A DNA stretch of 64,000 nt from contig JAJSPD010000012.1 in NCBI GenBank assembly GCA_021307315.1, positions 987,950-1,051,949 of the forward strand, read 5' to 3'. Below are positions 46,529 to 58,426 of this stretch, piece after piece. The translations under genes were made by a program, and so were the position numbers. Under the pieces are notes generated by a model that ran no database searches, was not told the DNA's origin, and worked only from the letters and a program-made list of their open reading frames with translations. The first letter of the stretch is position 1. Each line of letters opens with the position of its first letter. This DNA comes from Bisporella sp. PMI_857 (taxonomy: Eukaryota; Ascomycota; Leotiomycetes; Helotiales; Helotiaceae).

Positions 46529-47682
46529 CCTGCCTGAAGAATGAGTTAAGAAATTAGGCTCAGAAAATCGAAAGCTGGACAAGGTAGATAATGTCAGAGA
46601 AAGACGGGTGCGGTGGGCGAGACGATGGTGTATTGAATGGATCAAAGTCGCGGACTGCTTTCTCGAACACTACAATGCTCAAATGTGATTGAAAGGCTGA
46701 GAAGGGACTACTGACGGACGGTCAAGCGACGGGACACATGGATGAGAGAAAGAAAGAAAGAAGAAGTATTGAATTCCCGGCCCGATGAGACTTGAGGCAA
46801 TGAAGTTGATCGTATGAAGCATTCAAGAGCACATACATACATACTCGTGACATTCATTACATTCTGAACGTGCCGAAAAGATTACCGTTGTTTTACGGGG
46901 AAAGGCTAGAGCAAGGGCGGGCTGACTTTGCTGTGGCAGAGGGGAGTAGGAGGAGGAAGGTGGCCCTGAAGGAAGTCCCGCCAGGCCTTATAAAAAAAGT
47001 CTGGTCCCTATGAAAGTACTGTACTGGACGGTAAAGGGCCCACAGAGTCCCTAAACCCCTAACTGACTACTAAAATTCCCCCACCTACCCGGCCCACGCA
47101 GCCATCATCTCAATCCTTTTGCGCTCTCCATCTCCTTTCTCCAGTGTTTCTCCTTCTGCTGGGTAAATATACATCCGGCTGAATCGCGCCTTCAGAAAGG
47201 CTCAATGCTCTGTGCTTCCACTCAATTTGCCAGGATTAATCAGCCCTAACTCCACCCTTCGTGCCCCTCCAAACACAACCAAACCTGATCCCCCACCCCG
47301 CCATCGCCTAGGAGCCGATGGACGTGCCGTCTCTGCAATCGTGCAAGAGCAATCAGATCATCTCCGTATCTCATAATGAGGGGTCGGCTATGCTTTGCGG
47401 GTTTGGCCAGCCCAGCTTAGCTTGGTGAAGTTGATGGGCAAAAAGTATTAAAGGGAAAGCCAATGTTCTCCCCTCGACCTCTCGTAGTTCAATTCCATCT
47501 TTTCCTCTGTGCCAGCCTTCTTCACCATCACCCTCTGCGCCGTATTTGATTGCCTTTTCAATCATTCCAAACCATTCCAGAAAGAGAGGCATAGGAATCA
47601 CAAATCAGAGATACTCACCGCCAGATCAAGGAGCGTATAGATCTAGATACCCCCGAGCTAGCTAGCCCAACGAACAGCAACA
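46529..47682. promoter_or_regulatory. Divergent promoter region of the aromatic-catabolism genes
   Basis: 1.15 kb separates the cyclase and dioxygenase starts, which diverge, so shared induction is possible. I could not pick a regulator site; an inverted-repeat or Zn2Cys6 (CGG-Nx-CCG) search would be the test. Confidence 0.45.
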
Positions 47683-48735
47683 ATGTCACCGCCCACCGGA
47701 GCATCCAGATTCGATCCCAACTTCACCCAGCACTGTCTTGATACCATTGGTCCTAAGGTTGGACCACGGGAGCGACAAGTTTTCAGCGCACTCATCCGAC
47801 ACATCCACGATTTCGCACGAGAAGTCGAGCTCACAGTCGACGAGTGGATGTTGGGAGTACACTTCGTGAACACGATCGGACAAATCAGCGACTCGAAGAG
47901 AAACGAGGCCCATAGAATATCTGATGTCCTCGGATTGGAATCGTACGTCTTGATCCCTTCTGTTCCCTACCATGTGGTCTAACTCGCCTTGCAGTCTCGT
48001 TGATGAAATCGCGCACAAGCTCATGATCGAAGGCAACCTAAATCCCACCTCCTCCTCCATTCTCGGTCCTTTCTGGTCGCCCAATGCGCCGTTTCGAGAA
48101 CTCGGTGGTAGCATTATTCAAGATCCCGCGCCTCTCGGACATCCTGCTCTTATGCACGGCAAAGTAACTGATCTTGTCACTGGAAAGGGGATACCGAATG
48201 CAGTCTTCGATATCTGGCAAGCGTCTGCGAACGGAAAATATGACTTCCAGGATCCAGAGAACCAGACGGATAACAATTTGCGAGGGAAATTTAGGACAGA
48301 TGCGAATGGAGAATATAACTTCTACTGCTTGAAGCCAACCGCATATTCGCTACCGACAGATGGACCAGCTGGGGTGTTGTTGAATGCTTTGGACAGACAT
48401 CCCATGCGACCTGCACATATCCACCTGATGGCAAGTTATGCAGGTTCCCGTTTGGTGCCACAGCAGACTAATTTGCTAAACAGATTAGCCACGATGATTA
48501 TATCCCTGTAACCACCCAAATTTTCCCCAAGGACGATCCATATCTCTCCACCGACACTGTATTTGCAGTCAAGGACGACCTAGTCGTGGACTTTAAACCT
48601 CGCGAGAACGATCCTAAAGCCAAACTTGACCTTGAGTATAACGTGTTCCTAGCACCTAAAGGCTACGCTAAAGGTGTCACGAGCACACCACAGCCAAAGA
48701 TTGATGCGATAAATGGAGTTGATGGAAATTACTAA
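47683..48735 (+). CDS. Intradiol ring-cleavage dioxygenase (catechol/hydroxyquinol 1,2-type)
   Basis: Exons 47683..47942, 47995..48430 and 48484..48735 give 315 residues. The N-terminal helical dimerisation part is followed by the Fe(III) site: a Tyr in Gly-Lys-Tyr-Asp-Phe-Gln, a Tyr in Gly-Glu-Tyr-Asn-Phe, and His-x-His in Arg-Pro-Ala-His-Ile-His. These are the expected two Tyr and two His ligands. The enzyme opens the ring of catechol or hydroxyquinol between the hydroxyls with O2; the length and sequence fit the fungal hydroxyquinol/catechol group and not the shorter protocatechuate type. The second intron appears to be GC-AG (GCAAGT donor), since only that restores the segment after His-Leu-Met. 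Substrate choice is open. Confidence 0.92.
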
Positions 48736-49553
48736 GAATTTAGAGCATGATCGATATGTAGGACGGAGGAGAGTCATGCAGACATGTAAATATCATTTGA
48801 TCGCAGAATAGCATTACCTTCTTGTTACTTGCTATGCTTGTCCTTTTTTTTTTTTTAAGTACGTTCTGGTAAATTATTGTCAATTGGCAGAGGACAAAGC
48901 TGGCCAGAGGTAAAATTGTTGTTTTTCTCTACGAACAAAGTGGGTTAGCAACAGCAATGTTTGAACGTATGCTGCGGGTGAGGCTGAGCGGCTCGAAATC
49001 TGTAGATGAGCAATCCTTCACACAATCTCAGTCTCCACGATTTCCCGGATTATTTGCTCTTCTGGTTGTGCAATAGCATTGGAAAATCTCAAATGTCCTG
49101 CGTAGATAGCTATCACTCATCTATTTACTACCAGTACTACTCCAGCAGCACATCATTACTAGCCGACAAACTGCGATGTAAACTCAAGATGGCTTAAGTC
49201 AGCACAGCCCAGCTCTCTGTCTCAGCTTTTAGGCAAAAATCCACATCCTCGTAGAACATGTCCATTGAGCTCTCGTTTAACATTTGGGGAATGGCTGTGC
49301 GTCCCACGGAAGACACGGCGCCTCTCAAGCGTAAGCTTTTTCCAACCAGTTCTCTGCAAAAACGCCGAGCACGAAACGGCGTCTCGTATCCACCACAACC
49401 TTGTGCTTACAGCCTGGAATTGCCTATACATAGGTTGACGCAACCGCTCTATTGGACAAAGTCTCATCGAACATCTTCTATTAAAGTATCTAGCAAGCTC
49501 CATCTTACTTTTTTTTTCTTCGTATCTTTTCAAACTTTTGAAAAACTCAAAAT
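48736..49553. other. Intergenic
   Basis: 3' flank of the dioxygenase with a 12-T run near 48845, then the promoter of the membrane gene. No other feature. Confidence 0.5.
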
Positions 49554-50266
49554 ATGGCACCAACTCAGCCTTATGAAAGTATTAAGATGAACTCTTCAAA
49601 CAAGCCTTACGATAACGGTCGAACTCATGCGCCGTGGAGGAAATCAGCCATAATTCCTATCTGGGGCGTCCAGCTAACTGTCCTTTCTGTCAATGTCATT
49701 GCACTTGGTCTTTTGGTTGGGATCACCAAGCCTGCTGGAGATAGCATTGTAGATAATGAAGGAAAATCTCACACAGTCAAGCCTGGTGTGCAACCGTAAG
49801 ACTCTTAAGTCCTGTTTATACACTGTTCAAAGACTGAAAATCTTAGATGGATTGTGCTCAATATTGTGGTTGGTTCCATCGGGATTCTTATGACTTGTCT
49901 TGAAATTAGCATGTTCACTGCAAGAGACCTTCATCCAGGCGTCTATCTCGGCTTAAGTATTATGAAGGCTATAATGTGGCTAATTCCTCTGGCCTTTGAA
50001 CTTTATATCTTCACGACCCCTTGGGCACTTGAGAGGTACAATAAAATCTACATCATTATTGCTGCTTCTTTCACGGGCATTCTATGGTAATGGTATACTT
50101 TATCGAGGGTCCAAATAGATGTCTAACTGAAATGTGTAGGTTGTCCTTCATCGTCGCAATTTTCTACGCCGCCAAGATATTTCTCAGATACAGAAAGCGC
50201 ATGAAAGGTGTTGTTGACAAGTACATCTCGAGCGAAACGGCACTAATGTCAGGCCCGTATCGTTGA
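49554..50266 (+). CDS. Four-TM membrane protein, unknown function
   Basis: Exons 49554..49795, 49847..50086 and 50140..50266 encode 202 residues; both junctions rebuild a Trp codon. Hydrophobic segments at about 33-56, 82-104, 115-135 and 145-175 (the last two or three merging) give a tetraspan layout like MARVEL-type fungal proteins. No motif allows a firmer call. A polar N-terminal tail and a short basic C-terminus are expected in the cytosol. Structure reliable, role unknown. Confidence 0.75.
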
Positions 50267-51883
50267 ACGAAGCTGGAACGACTTATGATGCCTAAGTAAG
50301 ACGTCTCCTATCTCCGTATCAAATGTTCGGAGGGTGTACGGCTGCATCAGCACCAAATTTTCTACACCCGATATAGATTGCACGGTCAGTCACGCTTTCG
50401 GTCGAGCAGTAGTTTGCATTGAGTTATCGAGGATTAGACGCAGTATGCAAGTATATCCGAGAAATTGGACTCTTTTTCTGCTCTTTATGAGGTACAGAGA
50501 ATATGGTTGGCGGTTCTAAAGCAAGGGCTGTGGGGTGGAAGAATAGCTACGAGCCCAGCTCGCATCGAGTGAACTTCGAAGGACTTGAAATTCAACCTAG
50601 AATTTTTCTGACAAGAGAGAGTATTGATGGCTATAAGATAAGCATTCGATTCTCACTAGTTGTGTAAAAATAAACTTCTGTCATAAGCAAGGGCGAAATT
50701 GGGGGTTTTCTGGCTGGTGCTATAATTAGTGGAATCGACCTCTAAGGCTTGTTAACTGTCAAGAATCTCCAGATGCGGCAATCACCAGAATTTTAGAGGC
50801 TTGTATTACGATTCTCTTGCGATATCAAATGTGTTCCAATGACAGTCGATGTGGTGCATATCGACCTCAAACGGCTATTATCAAACTAGGCAGTGAGCTC
50901 AAGCAACACTCTCCAATAATCACATCATGCTCGGGCTTGCCATTATACGAGAGCTGCCGAACATCGAAGCTGGATTCCGTTCAAAATTCTCAATATCCCT
51001 TCGCCTCTGGACATGTGGAGAATGGTAGCGACGTTGAAAGTTCTATAAGTATAGAAAACCGACTGTATCACTTGACAATATCACATAAAACGTCTGGATT
51101 TAGTAGGATCGGAACGACTTCTTTTTTGATGCTATCGTCAACATGGACTCATCTCGAGTTTTGTAACTATTCTACTTCTTTCCAAATTCCTGTATGTGGT
51201 TATGCTGCAACGTACTCCTACCTCATTCGTTATCTAGAAGGAAGAGGCGTTCTCGTCTGTAAATAGCCCTTTGTCAATATGCCTCTCAATCATCCCTCGA
51301 TTGATGAAACATAGGGAATGATAAATAAAGACAAAAACTGACATACACCCAATTCAAGCGACAGGAGATTACTACTCTCTACTAACAATGGCTTAGACGA
51401 ATGTTTCTATACCTCGTACCCACGATATTGCATGACCTAAACACGGCTATATCTAGGGCTATATATACGGCACCTCCCGCATCGCGATGCTGTAATATGT
51501 GGTCTCCAATTTATGGTATGTTAAGAGAGGGACCTCCACAGGTCCTTCGGACGAATAGGATATTACGATCTTGAATGGGGAGGTGACAATTCTCAATCTA
51601 CATATAAGATTTCCAGCAGTCAATAGGTTAAATTCACTTCATTAAAAAGCATCAGTTTTCTTCATTCATCAAACGCAAGTCCACAGGGTGTTCTGAACGG
51701 ACTGATATATGTAGTAGGAGAACCTTGCAAGTTGAGAAAATCAGAGGTTCTTACTCAGACATTATATAAGCAGAAGCTTAGGAGCTCCATCATCCTTGTC
51801 AGAACGCATGACGCGGCCGCGCATTTTTGACCAGATCTCTATATTCCACAACCCGCAGTTCTGCGTATCCAAACCACACCACA
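50267..51883. other. Intergenic, 1.6 kb
   Basis: One 149-codon frame (50817-51266, starting with TTG) has no family resemblance and is not called. A pyrimidine/AC-rich leader precedes 51884. Confidence 0.5.
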
Positions 51884-52917
51884 ATGCGTTTCTTTCACTC
51901 CATTGCTCCATATTTACTTCTCGCGTGCGCTGGTACAGCCCAGGCAGCATCATGGTCCTTTGACGAAGCTACTATCTCCGTCAATTCCAGAGGAGCTGCA
52001 TTCAAGGAAAAGTATGCCGGCTCCATATGATACTCTCTCATCATTCACATACAACATGAGAGTACTTGCTAACTAATTACTTCCTAGGCTGGCTGCTAGT
52101 GGACCTCTTGGGAAGGTAGTACCATTAGGTGCGTCCGACACGGTCAAGATCACTTTAAGGGCCAGGGAAGATGGGAAAGCAAAACGACCACATCAAGCGT
52201 TCCTCCTCCTCCACGACCAGGACACTAGACTCGAGACCACTTTCCCACTTTTAGTGAAGGATGATGGAAAGGGGAAGGTTGATTTCGTATGTTCTGTTGT
52301 CAATTGACAGCTGTGCTATAGCTAATACACCAGTTAAGACTCAGAAAGATATTCCAGTTCAACTTTTAACCTCTTCCAAACCTCTTCAGGCTACTCTTCT
52401 CCTTGCATCGTTTGGTGCTTCCAAAGGTTTTAGCAACCATGTTTTCAACATAGAAATAAAATTGGATGCTACCACGCCTTCTCCCAGATATGATAAGCCG
52501 TTGAGGTACGAAAAGTTGGGCGAAATCAACCACATTTTCAAGGCGGATCCTAAGAGTGGCCCAAAGATCGTTTCACTGTTCTTTGTCTTTGCCGTGTTGG
52601 CTAGTCTGCCTATACTGTTAGGAATGGTATTATTCCTAAAATCTTTGATCGAGAAGTAAGCTAATCTTGCCAAATAGTGGGCATATCTGGGAGCCAATCT
52701 TTCGCACTTAGGAAAAGCTACTGCAGCAGCACCAATCTCTCATACTCTTTTCTTTAGCTCAGTTCTTGCGATGGAGTCTATCTTTTTCTTCTATTACTAT
52801 AGTTGGAACCTATTTCAGACAATACCAGCTGCTGGGGTCGTCGGAGTAGTGGCCTTCCTGAGCGGAAGCAAGGCTCTATCCGAAGTCCAAAGCAGACGTG
52901 TATCCAATGAGAGGTAA
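51884..52917 (+). CDS. SWP1: Oligosaccharyltransferase subunit SWP1 / ribophorin II
   Basis: Four exons (51884..52011, 52088..52286, 52345..52626, 52678..52917) encode 282 residues. A signal peptide ends near residue 21. The lumenal part is followed by three membrane helices (about 176-200, 204-224 region, 238-260), as in the Swp1/ribophorin II C-terminus. The protein is a subunit of the ER oligosaccharyltransferase that N-glycosylates nascent chains. The last splice yields a Trp-Ala-Tyr-Leu-Gly-Ala-Asn run that continues TM topology. Intron 2 must end at the CAG just before Lys-Asp-Ile-Pro; earlier AG sites break the frame. It converges on nudC. Confidence 0.88.
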
Positions 52918-53380
52918 AGAGGCTAGGAAGCTGAGGAAATAAGAGACGAGAAGTACGGTTCACCGTGCCCAATGAAAGAAGCACATGTATAAAGTAGTGG
53001 CTGTACAATACCAAAATCAAAAGCATCTATAAATGCCACACTGGAGGAGATGAGGGCAAAAATAGGCAGGCTCTAGCAGCCTGTTAGAATTCTCCTGTTG
53101 TTATCCCGAGGAAAATGAAGATTTTATGTACAAAATGATTTCGAAAATTGTGTTTGTTTTATGTTGATCTCCATCCAAAAGTCGTTCCCGGAATTATGCC
53201 TCTCGAATCAATGCCAGGCTGGTGAAATTAATTTCCCAATCCTTCAGGAATTGAGAGATCTGATTTTCAAAGAGTCAAGACTACACAAGCCACCTCTATC
53301 GCAAGCCAGTTGTATGGTATTTCAAGATTGCATATTCTTAGAATGTTTGTCTCTGATTAAATGTAACGTGTCCATTCTCC
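52918..53380. other. Intergenic between convergent genes
   Basis: 3' flanks of SWP1 and nudC; nothing else seen. Confidence 0.55.
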
Positions 53381-54259
53381 CTAATTTAGCTTCGCATTGG
53401 AGAAATCCATTTCTGGGTGTTGACTATAGATGGTGAAGTTAGCAATGGTCTCTGAAAGACTTATGTACGCCGAACTTCACCGAGCTGGGGAAATATTACC
53501 TCATGAATTTCTTCAACATGTCTTGCTTTTTCTGCTCATCGCTTGTAGGCTTTCCCATTTCCTTCTGCCGTTGATCATACATCATCTTCTCAACAATACC
53601 ACGTGTCTCCCCGTCTAAATCTCCAAGTCTACTACTCTCAGGTGTTATTTTGGTAACATCTATCTTCGGAGCGATTGTGATGACATGTGCCCACCATTCC
53701 ATCTTGTTGACCTTATCGAGATGCACTTCAAGTATCTTTGAACCGGATGGTGATGATGCAAGGGTCCAGGTAGACTCATCAACATGTATTTCGTGGGGTA
53801 GGTCACCCTGATGACATTAGAATTAGTAGGTTATTGAACAGTCAGGAACAGAGCACGAACAGATATAATTGGTTCTTGGCCCTTTATTCCTAACGAAAGC
53901 TTTTTCTTCTTGATCTCGACTACCAAATCTCGTCCTTTGAGGTTTCCTGGAACTTCAATCGTAATATCAAGCTCGCCAATGGTCTGCGTCCACTTATAAG
54001 GTAATGCAGCCTGTTCTTCTGCCTCCTTTGCTCGTGCTGCTGCCTCCTCGGCTGGAGTTGGTTCTGTAATCCCATGGTCAGCTTTAAATGTACATAAAGA
54101 AGAAACACCAATCTGACGACAATTGCATAGCTTGGTAACTTGGTAACAAAAGTCATTGATCGCAAGTCACTCTGTAGTAAGGGTTGCGGGATGCAAGATG
54201 ATTCAAAAACGAAAAAAAAAAACTGCCAAACTTGAAGGTCACATACCTCTGTCTGTCAT
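53381..54259 (-). CDS. nudC: Nuclear movement protein NudC (CS domain)
   Basis: Four exons (54259..54247, 54063..53861, 53807..53500, 53423..53381) give 188 residues, the length of Aspergillus NudC (198). The first exon is only 13 bases, followed by a 183-bp intron. An Ala/Glu-rich helix (about 5-25) leads to the p23/CS domain (about 28-120), with Tyr-Lys-Trp-Thr-Gln-Thr at its start and Met-Glu-Trp-Trp near its end. The last 43-nt exon restores the conserved Gln-His-Pro-Glu-Met-Asp-Phe-Ser end. NudC acts with dynein/LIS1 and Hsp90 in nuclear migration. It shares a 403-bp divergent promoter with tfb3. Confidence 0.95.
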
Positions 54260-54662
54260 GTCTGTATCTTAATGTCAGAGTCTGAGCATGTTCTGGTATT
54301 CAGGACCGTTGAGAGATAATTAGGTAGAAGCCTTGTGCCCCTCAAAGGACTGCCAAGCAAAGTGGCCAGCCTCGCTGCTGCACGGCTATGTATGATCTTA
54401 AAAACTAACAACCTGCGTCCACTTTATACTAATTTCTCTGGAATATTAACTTGCTTTGCTCGCTACGTTCGACTAGGTACATAGCACTTCTCTACTCTCA
54501 TCTGCTTACCAATCTTAGGCATAACTAAAGAAAATGCCAGACTTAGAGGCGAGAACAACCATAGAACTGCCCTCCCGTCTTTCGTAGGCCTCTGCACCGA
54601 GCCGGCCTTGAGAAATACTTGATAATCAGCTATAGCTCCGTTGAGCAGACGACCCGCTCGAA
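54260..54662. promoter_or_regulatory. Divergent promoter region nudC / tfb3
   Basis: 403 bases between opposite starts; no TATA box, as is usual for housekeeping genes. Confidence 0.45.
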
Positions 54663-55766
54663 ATGTCCCTCTCACGGACTGTAAATGGAGCATCAAGGCT
54701 GGGTGATAACCCGTCTGACGACATTTGCCCTGTCTGCAAGTCAAACCGGTACCTCAATCCGTCACTCCAATTCCTGATCAACCCAGAATGCTACCATAAG
54801 ATGTGCTCTACCTGCGTAGACCGAATATTTACCTCGGGGCCTGCCTCTTGTCCAGTCCCACACTGTGGTAAGACGCTGCGAAAGAAGGGTTTCCATAAGT
54901 CTTTCTTCGAGAACTTGCAGATCGAACGAGAGGTGGATATCAGAAGAAAGGTCGCGGCAATATATAATAAACGGGAAGATGATTTCGAGGATCTCCTATC
55001 TTATAATAACTATCTGGAAGTGGTTGAGAGCTTAGTGTTTGATCTTGTGGAAGGCAAAGGAAAGGTGCGGCAAGCTGCAGAAAGGAGGTTAGAGATGTAT
55101 AGGCTAGAGAATATGGGCAAAATCGAGGAAAACCAACGAGTCAGTGCTCAAGAAGCGGAAACGGAACGTAATCGAGAGAAGGCACAACGAGAAGCAGCGA
55201 AACAGCGACGAATTGCCGCGGTCAAGGAGGAAGAAGACGAAAAGGCCGAAATGGCTCTGGCTCGGCGGGAAGTTCTGGATCGACTTGCGAATGAGGATGG
55301 AAATGCGGATGAAATTACAGAGCAGGCTCAAAAGATCATCTTGAAGAAATCAAGTGCACGGAGGAATCTCCAGCAGAAATCAGTGGGCAGCGATGGTATA
55401 CCACGAGAGGGTCTGACGATTAGGGGCCTCAAGAAAAGGGATGCTCCTGCTGTGGCTAAGCCATACGATCCATTTGGAGGAATTGATCTTGCTCCAACAA
55501 GATATGTACTACAAAGTGACTATGATAATCAGTGGCTCGCGGCAATAAAGCGAGACGAAAATCAACACCTGACTGGAGGGTGGAGTTTACAAGAGTACTA
55601 TTCTCGGGCAATGTTTGATGCTTTCTCTGGCTTAGCTGTCTTCATCGAAGGTGAAACAGTAGCAAAACCAGAATTCGCTGTATCTTCTCCTCTGGCTACA
55701 GTCACGGCCGCACAAGCATCCCGAGGCAAGGTCAAAATCAAAACTGAATCAGATGATGTATTTTGA
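54663..55766 (+). CDS. TFB3: TFIIH subunit Tfb3 / MAT1 (RING finger)
   Basis: Intronless, 367 residues. A C3HC4-type RING occupies about residues 22-70 (Cys-Pro-Val-Cys, Cys-Tyr-His-Lys-Met-Cys, Cys-Pro-x-x-x-Cys). A MAT1 coiled-coil centre (about 120-215) is very rich in Glu, Lys, Arg and Ala, and a C-terminal hydrophobic part binds cyclin/CDK. Tfb3 assembles the CDK-activating kinase and ties it to TFIIH, acting in RNA polymerase II start and nucleotide excision repair. The length agrees with fungal members (about 320-370). Confidence 0.95.
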   Translation: MSLSRTVNGASRLGDNPSDDICPVCKSNRYLNPSLQFLINPECYHKMCSTCVDRIFTSGPASCPVPHCGKTLRKKGFHKSFFENLQIEREVDIRRKVAAIYNKREDDFEDLLSYNNYLEVVESLVFDLVEGKGKVRQAAERRLEMYRLENMGKIEENQRVSAQEAETERNREKAQREAAKQRRIAAVKEEEDEKAEMALARREVLDRLANEDGNADEITEQAQKIILKKSSARRNLQQKSVGSDGIPREGLTIRGLKKRDAPAVAKPYDPFGGIDLAPTRYVLQSDYDNQWLAAIKRDENQHLTGGWSLQEYYSRAMFDAFSGLAVFIEGETVAKPEFAVSSPLATVTAAQASRGKVKIKTESDDVF

Positions 55767-56233
55767 AAGCTAGACTATGATACCATCATTTCGACAAACC
55801 AATATTCAATAGTCATATACGAATACCATCAGATGGATCAACGGGAGATTGCTCATTCTTCTGATTGCATGAGTCCAATATGTGTAGTATCAAGATGACC
55901 TGGGCTCCCTTTATAGTAGAACAATGATTGATGTTACATCAGGGTAAGCATAGGACATAAGGCATAACAGTCCGCGACCCTCACGTTACTGGGCTTTTGA
56001 CATGCATGGTCTCATCTAGCAAATATATATATCTATATATATGTAATGCTACAACAGAATTCGCTCATCACGTTCCGCTATAACCCTTCTGTGTCTGAGC
56101 AAACTCTTAACGCCGTGCTGTGATTCACAAAACACAAAATTATCAACAAGAAGGCTCTCCAAACTGTTAACTCTGATCCCTCCTGCCTATAGATTCCTAG
56201 AATGTCGTCTAGATCAATTATTTTGATTACTAA
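55767..56233. other. Intergenic between convergent genes
   Basis: Includes an AT dinucleotide tract (about 56024-56042). 3' flanks only. Confidence 0.55.
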
Positions 56234-58426
56234 TTACTGTTGCCAGGGCTGCTGTTGGGTTGGTCGAGGGAATACGGGTACTGTGTTCAGATTATCCAGC
56301 CCGCCGCCGATGGTTTGCTGGTTGATTTGCCAACCAGATCCTGTTGCTGTATTGACAAACTGACTTTGCCGGAAAGGGTTCGTGCTTCCAGTGGGTTGTG
56401 GCATGAGACTACCGCTGGTTTGTGGCCGCTGCGAAGTATTGGAGGCAATGTTTCTTGCAAAGGGGTTAGTCCCAGTCGCCATTGGCCGTTGAAACTCTAA
56501 TGAAGGTAAAGGTGCAGTCTGGGGGTATTGTTGCTGCAAATCTTGTCCGGATGGTGGAAATGATTGTTGTACGGCCGGAGGAGATATTGACTTTGCAAAC
56601 GGATTCGTGGATTGGCGTTGCGTAGGGGACGCAATAGAAGGGGAAGCTGGAAATGGTGGCTGGGTCATGCCAGTGCTATTTGGCATCATCGACTGGCGGA
56701 AGGGATTCGTGGGTTGTTGCGTCCCTGTCTGTATCAGGCCAAGCTGTTGGGAGCTCTGTTGTGGGAAAGATGCCGGCGAGTCTTGCGGAATAGACGACAA
56801 ACCACCAGTCTGGAAGGTCAACTGTGAGCTATAGCCTCCATATCCCAGTCCTGAGATGTTTGGTTGAGGCTGTATTTGCTGTTGCAGTGGTGGCACTATG
56901 CCCCCATTGAAAGCTTGCTGCTGTTGAAACTGATTTGGACTCTGGAATGGGTTTGTAGATGTATCGAACCCGTTTGGTTGGCCATATGAAGGCTGCTGTG
57001 ATGGGAACTGAGGATTACTGCTGAATTGGGGTGCGGGTTGCTGCAACCCTGGTTGTATTGCCATAGGTTGTTGATTTTGCTCGATGGAGTCGAAGAAGTC
57101 AATCAGATCTGGGTCGGGGCCTTTTGCTAGGGGAGTAGTTTGGGCCGGCTTCTGGGACAACGGTTGAGCATCAGGGAACGCACGTCCTGCCGCAGCTTTA
57201 GATTCCGAGTCTATCTTCGCCGGCGCTCCAAATGCTTTAGTCTTCCCATTTGCTGATCTTCCTAATTTTGACTCTTGTTCTGCCATATACTGTCTTCTAT
57301 TGATCTCGAAATCAGGATCCATCAAATAGTCTTCTAATTGTTTTCCAAGGGTTACTGGAGCATGTTTCAGCTTCGGGACTTCTACACGTGTCTGATGTTC
57401 ATATTGCCGGGCAGTGCTCAGGTAGGCCACTACAAAGTCGGTTTGCTTTGCGAAATTTTTGTATATGTCCAACGCGCGCTCTGCATCTGGTCTTGACATC
57501 TCAAAGAAATGATCTATACTTGATTAGAACCTTTTCTTGTTCCAAACTTGGGATTCTTACTGAGTATATTGATCATAGCCTGATTCATGACGTGGAACAT
57601 TGCTAAAAGATCCAGAACCAGCATCCGAAATACCGTGATAGTGATTTCGTTATCAGGTTCATTATCCAGAACCTATATGCATCAGTAAAGGATTCCCAGT
57701 AACCCTACTGTATCATACATCGCATTTCAGGAGAGCTGTGATTTGGTGCTGGACTATTTCCGTCTCACGAAGCAATCCCTTCTCGACAGACATCTTTTCT
57801 AGCCGATTATCTGCTCCCCGTACGTAGTCGCATTTCGTTTTGCGGAACGCCCTCGATCTCTCCACTAGGTATTCGGCGTAATGACGAATATTACGGCCTT
57901 GAGTTTGTGCTTTGCCATGCTCTGTCAGCACGACTTCCATGAAATTGCCTGTCACGGCTTGAGCAATTTTCGGGAATAGCGAACTTGTTGCTATCCCAGG
58001 ATAACTTACCATCAGAAAAATTGCTTATTGCTAGCCTATTGGGATGACTTGCAAGGTAGTTCAGCGTGACGTTCGGGTCACCTTCCCTAATCATCAGGTG
58101 AACTGTTATCAAGCTCTTGAATACCACAGTCCATGTAGAATCTCGCAACCGATTTTGTAACGCTCGGAAAACCTCTGCCACGCCATGTTCGCCAGAATGC
58201 GTAGCCACCAGAATATGCTCAATGTATCTGTTCGAGAGGCGGGTCGTCAGCTTCAGATGCGAACCATAGTCTCATGTATACGGGAGGGCCATACTTTGAT
58301 TTCGGTGGCGCTGCCTATTAAGAGGGAAGGTCAGTGATGTTTGGCAATCAGAGAAACAGCTTCGGATATCTCCCTCACCTTAATCTTCGTTGCACCTTTC
58401 ACTGACTTCTCAAATGAACTCGCCAT
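56234..58426 (-). CDS. Clathrin adaptor of the AP180/YAP180x (ANTH) family
   Basis: Six exons (58426..58379, 58314..58295, 58227..58010, 57921..57719, 57672..57561, 57513..56234) give 626 residues. The N-terminal ANTH domain (about 1-270) begins with a basic PtdIns(4,5)P2-binding segment, Lys-x-x-Lys-Gly-Ala-Thr-Lys, and includes Gln-Gly-Arg-Asn-Ile-Arg. The long C-terminal half is Gln/Pro/Ser-rich with at least six Asn-Pro-Phe motifs for EH-domain partners and an early Asp-Leu-Ile-Asp-Phe-Phe clathrin-box-like element. It functions at the plasma membrane in clathrin-mediated endocytosis. Exon 2 is only 20 bases; all junctions keep frame. Confidence 0.93.

Noticed and set aside
50817..51266. 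149-codon frame on the plus strand
   Set aside because: Starts with TTG, has no recognised domain and no promoter or splice support.
56240..57102. Frames of 68-86 codons inside the AP180-type gene on both strands
   Set aside because: By-products of the Gln/Pro-rich repeats in the real frame.
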